A stretch of DNA of 64,000 nt from Prosopocoilus inquinatus (taxonomy: Eukaryota > Arthropoda > Insecta > Coleoptera > Lucanidae), in the NCBI GenBank assembly GCA_036172665.1, contig CM069874.1, positions 53,736,707 to 53,800,706 on the forward strand, given 5' to 3'. Below are positions 10,691 to 21,089 of the stretch, in pieces; the stretch's first letter is position 1, and every line of letters starts with the position of its first letter. The position numbers and the translations under genes were made by a program. The notes beneath the pieces are model-generated. The model saw only the letters and a list, made by a program, of their open reading frames with translations. It had not been told where the DNA came from and did not search any database.

Positions 10691-11145
10691 TTTGCACCTT
10701 TACACATTATAAATATTGTGTAAAGGGACCACATAAAAAGGCATAACGGACTACGTAACTTTTTTATTAGAGACTCTGCCACTTCAATACTTTGCAGGTA
10801 ACTTTTAGGAAGCAACTGAAAAGACAATCCGAGCAAAAAATTGTTTTAAAAAGTAGTTTTGTAGGGGTAGCTTTAATACGTTAGTCCTAACTTTTCAGTT
10901 TACACATTTCGTCAAAAATTTGTGAAAGAAATATTCTTATTATAGATTATTTGGCACAAAAAAGGTTCAGATTCAACTCAATTTTGGAGTAATTGAGGTT
11001 CAAAAGATCGCATGCACCTATTACATAATGTTAAAACATAAAATTTATCAATTTCTTATTGTTCATTTTGTATAAAAAGGTGACCTTATTTTTTGATGTT
11101 CTATCACCCTGAAAATATCGGGAGATATTTCTAAACGACCGTATA

Positions 11146-11823
11146 CAGGGAAGGGCAAAAGTATGGAACCGGCTTATTATTTCGAAAACTGTTTGACGTA
11201 TCTGTTTAAAATTTTGTGTGTGATTCAGAGTCAATAAGACTTCAGACATCATCAATTTATTTCAATTGTCTATCGGCTCTTGTTTCTGAGGTCCAACGCC
11301 TACTTATTTTTTTTTTAAATGACAACCTGCTTATTTTTTTTCCTTTATTTAATAGTTCGTTTAATTTTCTAAACGACAAATGGTTAATTGTTTGATATTC
11401 GACAAAAAATATAGTTTTAACAAATAAACTGTAAAACCACAAGATTATGGGCTGTTTTTAAAATAGAACTAAAGAAAAATTTAATAAAAATTGCCTTAAA
11501 AACAAGAAAACAAATACTAAATATCAGCGTAAACCATCTTTTCTAACTTTTTGATTCAAACATTATTTCCTAGAAACTTTCTTATGCAATAGATAAATAT
11601 TTTTATGTGGTCGTGTAAAGAATTAAACGAACTATTAAACAGAGGGAAAAAAATCAGCAGGTTGTTATTTAAGAAAAACCAAGTAGGCGTTGGATCTCAG
11701 AAACAAGAGCAGATAAACAATTGAAACAATCGGTAATGTAGGTCCTATTGACTCTGAATCACATACCAAATTTCAGATAGATACGTCAAACAGTTTTCGG
11801 TTCCATACTTTTGCCCTACCCTG
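11146..11823. mobile_element. 678-bp TA-flanked MITE
   Basis: Ends CAGGGAAGGGCAAAAGTATG and CATACTTTTGCCCTACCCTG, flanked by TA (11144-11145 and 11824-11825). The inverted arms extend to roughly 240 bp and include GTTGGATCTCAGAAACAAGA on the right. No ORF belongs to it. TA duplications and CAGGG ends point to the Tc1/mariner superfamily. Confidence 0.8.
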
Positions 11824-12500
11824 TATAAATCTATACAGTGTCAATTAACCTAAAGCAATTATTATTCCTAGTTTAAAAACATGCTATTGATACTATAAAC
11901 CAATAAACATACTTCATTTTTCTCGTTTTCATTGCACTTGTAATGTCGGTGATAACGGACGATTGCACCATTACCTTTCATTCTTTTGAGCGGAATTTGC
12001 GACTGTAAAAGCATACTAAAAAATGTTACGTAGCATGTACAGTTGTAACGTAACATATTTTATAAAAAGTAAATTTTATTGACGTATTCTTCAGGAAAAT
12101 AATGACCACTCTCGTCCATGTTGTCTATCAAACCTAACCGACTACGAATTTTTTTCGAGCGGGATTCACAGAAGCAGGTTTAAATAGGATTACAGTGTTG
12201 ACAAATTTACTGGACGCTCTATTGCACTTAAGTGAAAGTTGTATATCTGCAGTTCTATATACGAAAATGATACTAGCGCCACCAGTGGATATACGCTGGA
12301 ACTAAAAATATACGACTGCTTCTATTTGATCATCATTCGGCCGTCCAGAAAAATTTTGCCAAATGACAGGTAGAGGTCCTAGGAGTCCCCAAAAATTTTT
12401 TTGCATGGGATACAATCGAGCGTCCGTATACGGACGCTCAATTACGGGGGACGCCCAAGTGATGGCTAATTGACAATATAGAGACGCCCAAATGATAGCG
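11824..12500. other. Spacer with GCGTCC-type motifs
   Basis: No coding feature. The 12250-12500 part is less AT-rich and contains GAGCGTCCGTATACGGACGC (a perfect short palindrome) and GGGGGACGCCC, resembling the terminal region of the putative composite element. Confidence 0.35.
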
Positions 12501-12501
12501 G

Positions 12502-12503
<2 letters not shown>

Positions 12504-12548
<45 letters not shown>
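12504..12548. repeat. (TA)n microsatellite
   Basis: About 44 bp of TA dinucleotides followed by TATAT variants. It marks the right side of the sequence that split family M copy A. Confidence 0.9.
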
Positions 12549-12551
<3 letters not shown>

Positions 12552-13391
12552 TATATTATATGTTATTAATTTTGAACCTGAATTTCTGGATTGGCTTAAA
12601 TCAATAAAGACATAAAAGACTCTCGCCTAGTGCAGACGTTTATTTCGTCTTTTCGTCGCAGTTTTAATAAAGAAACAAACTTATTTTTACTGTACGAATA
12701 CAATAATTTTAGTAATCAATATTGTAAATTGGCAATTTACAAATTAATATGATGTAAGAATTTCACTTTTTCGATCACCTTTAGATGGAATTTTTTAAAT
12801 TTAACTGTTAAAGTAAGTACAAAGTTTTTTTTAATCTCAAACCGGACAGAAAAATGAAGGAAACACACTCAACGTTTCGCAATAGATTTAAAAAAAAACG
12901 TCGAGTGTGTTCCCTTCATTTTTCTGTCCGGTTTGAGATTAAAAAAACTTTTTACTTACTATTTTCATCGGACAAGAACAAACTTCAATTAAAGTAAGAA
13001 TTAGCACAAAACTAATCATCAGTTAATGCAACACGCACAGAATATTTTAGACTGTTAAGAACTTACCTAGTTACAAAATTTAACTGCTTTTAAAATTAAT
13101 AAACAACACGATACTTGACCTGCCTTAAGTACAATATCTGTGCATTAGGTCATGGTCTGCGTTTCTATGACTTTTTATGACCTCGAACGTCGGAGAATAG
13201 TTGAAAACCAAGCTCCGCCGGAACATTTAAGCCTGCATTCAGCGACCCTCAAACAATTTATATGAAAAAGTAAAATAATTTTTATCTGCGTTATTATTGC
13301 TATCTGACTAATATTTGTATAACAAATTTTGCTCCTTTTTTTGACTACTATTTGTGGTTTCAATTAAAGATATAGCTTTAGAGACACGCTG
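12548..13391 (-). mobile_element. 1.3-kb repeat (family M), copy A, second half
   Basis: Reverse-complement match to the proximal half of the copies at 18838 and 33155, starting TTATTAATTTTGAACCTGAA and ending GAGACACGCTG followed by TA (13392-13393). It completes the half at 6035-6650. A fold-back element is inserted at 12818-12988. Confidence 0.75.
12818..12988. mobile_element. 171-bp hairpin insertion with 10-bp target duplication
   Basis: It contains a near-perfect hairpin, with arms around AATCTCAAACCGGACAGAAA and its complement (about 68 bp each), then CATCGGACAAG. It is flanked by TTAAAGTAAG at 12808-12817 and 12989-12998. The undisrupted site exists in the other family M copies, so the insertion boundaries are well supported. 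Confidence 0.75.
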
Positions 13392-13392
13392 T

Positions 13393-13887
13393 ATAAGTAT
13401 CTATACAATTCAATACAAGAAAGAATACCTGCACGTCATACATGTTGCACTACGCGAATTTTTATGTATCGGAAAAGCATCATGGACAGGTGAGACAAAA
13501 GGAGAAACTTTTTTATTAATGTTAATTCTCATCTTAATTATTCTGTACGTAGTCATTTAACACTTACATTCACAAATTTGCAGTTTTCGATTTTGAAAAA
13601 ATTTCTAATATTTTTTTAATCGGAGGATCGAATACACACAAAAGCAGAACAGCCGCATTTGTCATTTTCATTTCATGTTAAACTTATCTCGTTTTGCATT
13701 ATCCACGATAAAAACATGTTGACTCTTCGTCAGAAAGTGTACCTAGTTCAGTGTTACGCTGTGGATCCTCCACACCATAACTTTTCTTTGCGATATGCTA
13801 TTGAAAGGAGTCGAAAGTTTAATTTGAAATGGAAATGACAAATTCATCAAATCTGTTTTTGTCTCTACTTTGATCTCATTAAAAATA
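13393..13887. other. No recognisable gene
   Basis: Some short frames exist but none shows a domain, conserved motif or coding-like composition. Confidence 0.4.
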
Positions 13888-14383
13888 CTGGGTGTCTCAT
13901 AACGTACGGAGGAGATTGAAAGCTTTTTTCTCAGTAAACTTTTGATAAAAAAAACAATAACTAAAAAGTTACAAAAGTTTAAACTGAAATTACTTAAGAA
14001 AGAAAAGTTACCACCTGGAGTAATATTTTACGTTTTAAATTCAAATTTGAGGTATTTAAGAGTTAATGCCCAAAAACGGGCTTTCATGTCGTTATGCCCC
14101 GCCTGCTAATTAGAAACAAAACTATGAAACAGATAACAGACATTTTATGAATGGTGGTTTTGATAAATTCAAAGTTTATTTAACAATAAATTTGCAGTTC
14201 GCGCAATAATTTTGATTAATTAAGAAGGTAGGGATGTAAATTAAGCAAGAAATTAAGAAAGTTAAACTGCTGTAACTTTCTTAATATTGGGTTTTGGTCA
14301 AAAGCGAATTAAGAAAAAAGCTTTATTTTGATATCCTACAGCTGCCCTTTCAATCTCCTCCGTACGTCATGAGACACCCAATA
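13888..14383. mobile_element. ~495-bp TA-type MITE
   Basis: Left end GGTGTCTCATAACGTACGGA continues GGAGATTGAAAG. The right end is the inverse, CTTTCAATCTCCTCCGTACG then TCATGAGACACCCA. TA-containing flanks (TACTGGGTG and CACCCAATA) leave the exact ends uncertain by 1-2 bp. No ORF. Confidence 0.7.
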
Positions 14384-14585
14384 TACCAGACTTATTTTTC
14401 AAATTTGTGAATATAAGTGATAGATGACTACATGAAGGGAAAGTAACATGAAAATTAAGATTTTCAAATACGGAAAAAATTATTATATAGAATAAAATTT
14501 TCTGAGAAATCAATAATAAAAAAGTTTTTTTCTCTTGTATCACCTATCCGTGGACACACTTATAAAACATAAATTCGTTTACGGG

Positions 14586-15330
14586 TGGATATCAAATAAT
14601 TGTCCAATTTGACAAAGAAAGTAATGATAAAAAGTTTGAAAATTATTTCAAATTTTGTTTGCCAGTATTATAAAATTAGGCTAAATAAGTTCATTTTCAG
14701 TATCAGCAAAAACCATATATACTTATGTTTCAATATAACTAAGGGAAACTGATTTGATTTTAGTCATTTCTGTGATGCACAATAGTCATTTCGGTAATTT
14801 ATACAAATTTCAGTTTACCATTGGACTGGAAATAAACACACACTCAGAATAATAAAACGCTTATTATATTATCAAAAGAAATAAACAAGTGATTCCCGAA
14901 AACTAATTTAACGTAATTTTACATGAGAAAAATCAAACAGAAAAATTATGAAATACATTAGCTTATGGAACTGAGGCAACGTCATGGCTAACTGATAAAT
15001 ATTTACCTAACAAGTATGGTATCCTTTACTTGTTTGATATTTTCGAATTCATTAATCTGTATGTGTTAATATATCCTTCTTCAGTTAAGTTTTTCTTTGT
15101 TGTTGACTACTGCAAAATTTCAGGCATAGGCTTACATTTTCGAATTTTTTAACTTAATTTTTTTGAGGTGTTCTTTCCAATTCTTGTAAAACGGGCTTTT
15201 AGCCGTCTAATGGAATTTAAAAATTTGAGTGATATCTTATTGGCTTCGATAAATTACAAAAATTAGTAGTTTTCGTTGAACACAATCTATTTATTATTTT
15301 TCAGTATTTTTGTTTTTTTTTTTTTTTAGA
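14586..15330 (+). repeat. Dispersed repeat R, copy 1
   Basis: A direct-orientation match of about 740 bp to 37045-37790, with identity high enough to follow continuously (for example AATTTTGTTTGCCAGTATTA and ACACACTCAGAATAATAAAA). Copy 1 stops matching at a T-run near 15313. No inverted ends or coding signal seen; class unknown. Confidence 0.7.
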
Positions 15331-16112
15331 ATTTACAAACTTTTCGCGAAAATTTGGTAAAATTTTAATAAAAAATGAGCCTATGAAATAAAAAAAAGAA
15401 ACGATTTTGTTGCTAGGTAAACAGCCGTAATGTAAGTTTGTTATCGAAATGACGGTTACAGAAATTACATTTTCGGTAAATTTGAAGCTAGATCTCCTTT
15501 TTTGTCTAAAAACTTCATCGAACTTTTTAAGTTATGTTCGTATAACGTAATACCAGATGTCAGAAGGAAGGATTTTTTTCTTATTTAATTCTTTTACTTA
15601 TTTTAATGCATTACCTAAATGACGAGCTAAAGGTGTACGTATCTAATTATTGCTATTTATCGTCCTGCTGTGTTACAACTAACAACAATATGAATATTTT
15701 ACCTGCTCTGGCACTTTAACGCAGCTGTACTCTGCTTCACTAACATAAGAAGAGATTGTCGATGTGTTGGATAAACTAGGTAGGATGATTTAACTTTGAC
15801 ATTGCCGAAATAACAAATTTACAGAGGACAATATTTAGGATTTTATTAGAGCAAAGAAACTGCGGCAATACGATCTTAGAGGTTTATATCGTCTTAAGCA
15901 CATATTCTACTTGCAGTACTGATCAATAAAGAAAATACAAATACGACTAGCTAAAAACAGAGGACTATTTTTAGCAATTTTTATAAATTGGGACAGTTAC
16001 TGAAATGACGTTTTTCACACTAAAATCCTGAAAAAAAATGTAGGTTGGAGAATATGCGCTTATGTTATTACACCAAATAGAAATGAATTATTATTAACCT
16101 CTTAAATATTTT
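15331..16112. other. No recognisable gene
   Basis: AT-rich sequence beginning with a T17 run. It may be the rest of repeat R, but nothing in the window confirms that. Confidence 0.4.
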
Positions 16113-16135
16113 GAGGCTTCCATATCTTTAACATT

Positions 16136-16242
16136 TACGTTTCTGCTGAAGAAGCCCCAAGCAGGGCTGAAACAGCTGTCCAGAGGCTGCTCGAGGTTCT
16201 CACTGCAATCAAAAACGATTTGCACAAATTTTTTCTAAAAAA
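16136..16242 (+). mobile_element. 107-bp hammerhead-bearing retro-insertion
   Basis: Flanked by a perfect 15-bp duplication CATATCTTTAACATT (16121-16135 and 16243-16257). The insert consists of the ribozyme segment plus about 60 nt downstream, ending GCACAAATTTTTTCTAAAA. It matches the 312-bp unit copies at 25 and 32 kb. It looks like a 5'-truncated reverse-transcription product, here landing in a coding remnant. Confidence 0.85.
16140..16186 (+). ncRNA. Hammerhead ribozyme motif (312-bp family)
   Basis: Helix I TTTCTG/CAGAGG (16140-16145 with 16181-16186), core CTGAAGA (16146-16152), helix II AGCCC/GGGCT (16153-16157 with 16164-16168), GAAA (16169-16172), and helix III from the self-complementary ACAGCTGT (16172-16179). 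Predicted cleavage is after C16180. All core positions fit the CUGANGA...GAAA consensus with a UC cleavage site. The palindromic helix III could favour dimeric activity. Confidence 0.75.
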
Positions 16243-16257
16243 CATATCTTTAACATT

Positions 16258-16710
16258 CAACAAAACTGGCAAAAACAGGAAATTGGTCAATTATATGAGA
16301 CAAACCCTTACGTGACCTTAATATCTCCGAAACAGAAAAATTAAGCAAATACGGCTTTTACGTAAGCACGGAAACGGAATGCGACTTACTAGACGCAAAC
16401 GCAGAGAAATATGGGCCCCTCAATGTCATTTTTAATACGAAAGCAATGAACTGTCAAATTAAATCGATCATGTGTGTGAATAATGTCAATGTCGGCATGC
16501 ACTAATTGGATTTATTTAAGTGTGCTCGTTATTATTTGTATCTTTAGGAGTAAATGCCAAACGGTTATACAGATTACTGAGAGTTAATCTGTTCATGATT
16601 TAACACAGAACTGGCTTTAGGCGGACGTGGACGGAAGAGGTAACAAAAAAAAATGTTCGAGTTTTATTTTTGAAAAGCATTTGTTTCGCGCGATTTAATT
16701 GTGTTTTCTA
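16258..16710. other. Downstream of the coding remnant: no gene
   Basis: Apart from the tail of the remnant ending at 16505, nothing is recognised before the transposon at 16711. Confidence 0.35.
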
Positions 16711-18064
16711 CCGTGCCTTCTATTGAATTCCTCATTAAAGTGGGCTATGATTTCACTGCTTTTTTCTCTTTTTCTCTTTTTTCGTAAGATTTGCAGCACT
16801 GATAGCTGTTCAGTTATATAATTAAACAAATGTCAAATTGACACTTTGTATTTTCAATTAATTTAAAATGTTAGAATTACAGCAGAAAATATTTATTGTT
16901 GAAAGTTATTTTCAAACCGGTAGAATAGAAAATGAACAGTCAGTTTATTCAATTAATCAGTGTGTACAGAAGTTTCGACAGCAGTTTCCTAATTTTGCTA
17001 TTACTTATGAACAGCTAGTTAAACAAATCAATGCTTGTGTTCTTAAATTTCGTGAAACAGGATCACTTGGTCGCAAAACAGGGAGCAGAGCAGCTAAGAA
17101 AAGGACTGCAGCCTGCATTGAAGATGTTCGGGATCGAATGGAACACTCTCCCAAGAAATCTATTGCGAAACTTTCACAAGAAGTTCAGCTGTCAGTGGGA
17201 ACATGTCACACTATTCTTAAAAAGACTTAAAGCTTTATCCATATAAGATTCAAGCAGTCCACGAACTCAGGCCAGTAGATTATCACAGAACAACAGAATA
17301 TTGTCAGTGGTTTCTTGATAACTTAAACAACGACGACATTCTTGACAGGTGTTTCTTTTCCGATGAGGCCTGGTTTCATCTCTCAGGGTATTTAAATAAA
17401 CAGAATATGAGAATACGGTCAGCAGAAAATTCCCATGAATTTGTGGAAACTCCATTACATCCATTAAAAATTGGTGTTTGGCTAGCAGTGTCAAGAAGGC
17501 GTATCATCGGACCAATATTTTTTAACGACTCAGTAACTGCTGAAAGATACCGAAATGAGTTATTAGAACCTTTCATTAATCAACTACATGATGATGAACT
17601 TACAGAAGGGTTTTTTTCAGCAAGACAATGCTACTGCCCACACAGCTCATCAAACAATGACTTTCCTGCAGCAGTTTTTCGATAATCGGATTGTGAATTT
17701 TCCTGCAAGGTCTCCGGATCTCACATTTATCGATTACTTCATTTATCTGCACATGAAAAACACAGTTTTTAGAACTACGCGTCACACAATCGAAGAACTT
17801 CGTGCGGGCATTACAGAGGTGTGTGCTAACATAACCCCCGAACATTTAGCAAACGGGTTTGAAAACATGAAACGCAGAGTACGCTTACGTATTCAAGCTG
17901 AAGGAGAGCACTTTGAGCATCTACTTTAAACTTTAAGGTTGTGTTTTTATTTGATGTTATGATCAGTACTGACAGTTAATGACAACTGTTTTCTCTAGAA
18001 TTGTTTCGCCAACTTCATAGAAAAACACAGCTTACTTCAATGAGGAATTCAATTGAAGGCACGG
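16711..18064 (+). mobile_element. Tc1/mariner-superfamily transposon, inactivated
   Basis: Ends CCGTGCCTTCTATTGAATTC and GAATTCAATTGAAGGCACGG, flanked by TA (16709-16710 and 18065-18066). The inverted repeats continue through CTCATT for about 35 bp. The 1354-bp element encloses a frameshifted transposase. It differs from the 6651 element in its ends and in transposase subgroup. Confidence 0.88.
16868..17929 (+). pseudogene. Frameshifted DDE transposase (Tc1/mariner superfamily)
   Basis: Three pieces in different frames make up the protein. 16868-17230 is the helix-turn-helix part (120 codons, starting MLELQQKIFIVESYF). About 17230-17630 carries the first catalytic Asp in FFSDEAWFHLS. 17588-17929 carries the second and third in FQQDNATAHTA and ARSPDLTFIDYF, ending EHFEHLL. 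At least two frameshifts, near 17229 and 17610, break it. The second-to-third Asp spacing is about 30 residues. It is flanked by matching inverted repeats, so it is the element's own gene and no longer functional. Confidence 0.88.
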
Positions 18065-18837
18065 TACTTTGTATTTATTAGAGTAGTTAAGAATAAATTT
18101 ACTTATGACGAAACTGTATCAGTTTCTTTTGTCATATTTCAACTTTACTTGAAGAAGAGTATTAAGTATTATACATCAATGAAATCACCAGAAAAAATAT
18201 TTACCACACTTGACCCTATCTTTCTAATAGTGAGGAAAATAAGCACTTTGTTTCAATTGATGTTTTTCTGCAAACTTCTTCGTTTCTTTGTTAGCGAAAT
18301 GCGTGTCTAAAATTTTGCCTCTTTGCGGTGATTATTATACTCTTGAAATTAAATCATTTAGAAAATTAATTTCAAAGAAATTTGAGTAAAGATCTACGAT
18401 TACTGTTATTTTATATTGTTCATGTTTTGTTTTGACGAAACAAATATCCATTGCCGTGGTTAAATAGCAATTTGATGCGATATCGTTGATATAAGTTTTG
18501 TTACGACTATTGCACATATTTCAGATTCTTTAACTTTAACAGTAGAAATATTTTCTTTAAAAATAAGCTTTCCTGCACAAAATGAACATATTCTTAAATG
18601 ACTAAACTTTTGTGTTATTTCTTTTTTTAATTCTCTATGTTCTGAGACACATATTTGCTTAAATCTATGTACATATTTTAACTTTACAGCGTTTATTAAG
18701 TATTTCATTTAATGATAACTACTTATATGAATCATTTTTAAGAAATTTGTTCTCTAACATCTTCAAATGCAATTCTGTCAGGAAACGTAATACTGTTGTA
18801 ATTTCATCAAACTGCAATTTATACATACAGCGTGTCT
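18065..18837. other. No recognisable gene
   Basis: AT-rich intergenic sequence. Short frames on both strands lack motifs. No repeat match within the window. Confidence 0.4.
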
Positions 18838-20140
18838 TTAAACCTATGTCTTTAATTGAAACCACAATGATGATCAAAAAAAGAAGCAAAATTTGTTATT
18901 TATACAACTATTAGTCAGAGAGCAATAATAACGCAGATAAAAATTATTTTACTTTTTCATAGAAATTGTTTGAGGGTCGCTGAATGCAGGCTTAAATGTT
19001 CCGGCGGAGCTTGGTTTTCAACTATTCTCCGACGTTCGAGGTCATAAAAAGTCATAGAAACGCAGACAATGCCCTAATGCACAGATATTGTACTTAAGGC
19101 AGGTCAAGTATCGTGTTGTTTATTAATTTTAAAAGCAGATAAATTTTGTAACTAGCTAAGTTCTTAATAGTTTAAAATATTCTGTGCGTGTTGCATTAAT
19201 TGATGATTAGTTTTGTGCTAACCCGTACTTTAACAGTTAAATTTAAAAAATTCAATTTAAAGGCGATCGAAACAGAGGAAATTCTTACATCATATTAATT
19301 TGTAAATTACCAATTTACAATGTTGATTACTAAAGTTATTGTATTTGTAGAGTAAAAATAAATTTGTTTCTTTATTAAGACTACTACTAATAGACGAAAT
19401 AAACGCCTGCAATAGGCGAGAGTTTCTTATGTTTTTATTGGTTTAAGTCGACGCAGAAATTCAGGTTCAATACTATTCTTATAAAAACATGTGTTTTGTG
19501 TTGGAATGTAAACAATTAATACAATAGTTCGATTTTGAACCCATAGATTATTGTGTGTACAGGCAATCCAATTTATTTAAATTTTTCATTGTACTCATAC
19601 TCCAATTCTTGCTTTCCGTTTTTACAATTGTTTCTGCACTTGCAATACTTATTCTGCAGCTATTAGTAAGATAATTAAAAAATAATTTCACGCATTTTCA
19701 ACACACTTACAAAACTAGCGTATGAAGATGTTTAATTACTTCAGCAAAAATCTAACGAAGATTAGGTATTCGTTTTAACATAATTGTTATTTTCTCTTAC
19801 AAAAAGGTACGTAAACAAGCGTTCTTACTTATCGCATGTTGAAAATACAAATAAACATGCCGATGTCCGCAAGTCGGGTTCATCTTCGTATACAATAAGA
19901 CCTGGACCGAGTTCTTCTAAACGTAAATAAAAAGTCTTATTGCGGTTTATTGCTTTTATCTTAATAAATTGCTGAAACAAGTCGTAAATCAAGCAGAGGT
20001 TTCAAAACAAAGGGACTGCGGTTTCTTGTGATAGGTCAGTTTTTCATTTTTGGGCAAAAAGTTTCAGATTTGGAACATTAATCTCTTACGTAATGAGGAA
20101 CTTACAGTTTCATTTAAAGACAGAGGTTTTGAGACACCTG
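18838..20140 (+). mobile_element. 1.3-kb TA-flanked repeat (family M), copy B
   Basis: Begins CAGCGTGTCTTTAAACC, ends GTTTTGAGACACCTG, TA on each side (18836-18837 and 20141-20142). 1303 bp, co-linear with 33155-34486. No transposase; probably mobilised in trans by a Tc1/mariner enzyme. Confidence 0.85.
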
Positions 20141-20142
20141 TA

Positions 20143-20840
20143 TATCAAATATACCATGTGAAAATTGATTATAAAATTGACGTCGTTCATACTGCGAATG
20201 TCTTTTAACCAATAAATTTTTACTAATTTGTTTAAAGACATTTTTAACATTACTTTTATCCTCTTCCGACAGACAAAAATTATTATGTTTAATTTTAGAT
20301 GCATCACCCATTATTATTTTATTATTATTATTGTCCACGGTAGTCTTAACACAGGTAAGTATCCCAATTCGTCTTGAACAGTTGCAGATTTATGTCTCCA
20401 CTGTCTACTGAAAACAATTTTGGTCAAGGTGCATTTGAATTCACCAGCACAGCACTTGAACTGTTCGTAGACAACTGCGACATTTGTTATTGCATATCCA
20501 ATAATTATCTGTTTATCAACTGCATGTTTCGCATATTTTGTAGACTCAAAAGTTCAATAAGGAGTTCTGCCATTTTGCAACCTCTTATGACCTTGAAGAC
20601 TTTATGAACTTGGACTTTTATCAGTTGACTTTATTAATCAGCTCACTCACATTAATTATTTAATAACTGTTACACATACATCTACCTAACACCATGCTAT
20701 ATTGATGATACTTTTCATAACAAGCTTTTATTGGTTACACATAAGTTAGCACATGTTACAAACACGAACGTTAACGGCGCTGGAGTCATATAGACTGTTC
20801 ACCAGGGCATTTTCGAAAACTATACTTAGTTTACTGATTA
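20143..20840. other. Unrecognised sequence with short minus-strand frame
   Basis: A minus-strand frame (about 20155-20338) reads FCLSEEDKSNVKNVFKQISK and runs into the end of family M copy B, as if truncated by it. It is weakly coding-like but not recognised. Nothing firm in the remainder. Confidence 0.2.
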
Positions 20841-20976
20841 TAGCGCGTTCCAACCTTAGCATGAAGTATGGCTGCATGCGTCCCATTCTATCTTCCTTGG
20901 TTTTTCAATACAGCTATCTTTATCTCTCTGAATTTTCGATAAGCCCTGTACTGCATTCTAAGATTGGAACGCGCTG
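20841..20976. mobile_element. 136-bp TA-flanked MITE
   Basis: Left TAGCGCGTTCCAACCTTAG, right CTAAGATTGGAACGCGCTG, flanked by TA at 20839-20840 and 20977-20978. Inverted repeats of about 33 bp with mismatches. Confidence 0.75.
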
Positions 20977-21089
20977 TAGGTCATGTAAATCACGTGTCAG
21001 AGTTACTTTAATTATGTATTTGTAAATTGTTACATGGCAGTGGTAAAAAAGAAGTAATGTCCGCTGTGGGATAATAGCTGTGTATTATA

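Larger units (their letters stand above)
8611..12506. mobile_element. Possible composite insertion with short inverted ends in a TA microsatellite
   Basis: The segment separating the two halves of family M copy A, beyond the mariner, starts ACATCCCAGTATCACTGG and ends in the inverted CAAATGATAGCGGGATGT. TA-repeat runs lie on both outer sides (8594-8610; 12507 onward). Both ends also carry repeated GCGTCC-type motifs. The inverted ends are short and imperfect, so this may be one element or several insertions. Inside are a PLE fragment, an inverted repeat and a 678-bp MITE. Confidence 0.35.
16113..16505 (+). pseudogene. Unrecognised coding remnant interrupted by a hammerhead insertion
   Basis: Ignoring the 107-bp insert plus one duplicated site at 16136-16257, and one single-base frameshift near 16313, an open frame of roughly 85-90 codons runs to TAA at 16503-16505. 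Readable pieces are QQNWQKQEIGQLYETNPYV, then DLNISETEKLSKYGFYVSTE, then KYGPLNVIFNTKAMNCQIKS. Composition and codon use look protein-like and are less AT-rich than the flanks. I do not recognise the family. No start codon is evident and an in-frame TGA precedes it, so it is likely a broken internal piece. Confidence 0.35.

Noticed and set aside
12420..12445. GAGCGTCCGTATACGGACGC palindrome as a protein-binding operator
   Set aside because: A lone palindrome in a repeat-derived region with related GCGTCC motifs. More likely part of an element terminus.
20374..20607. Plus-strand 77-codon ORF
   Set aside because: No domain or coding-like pattern. The opposite strand has equally plausible short frames, so neither is supported.
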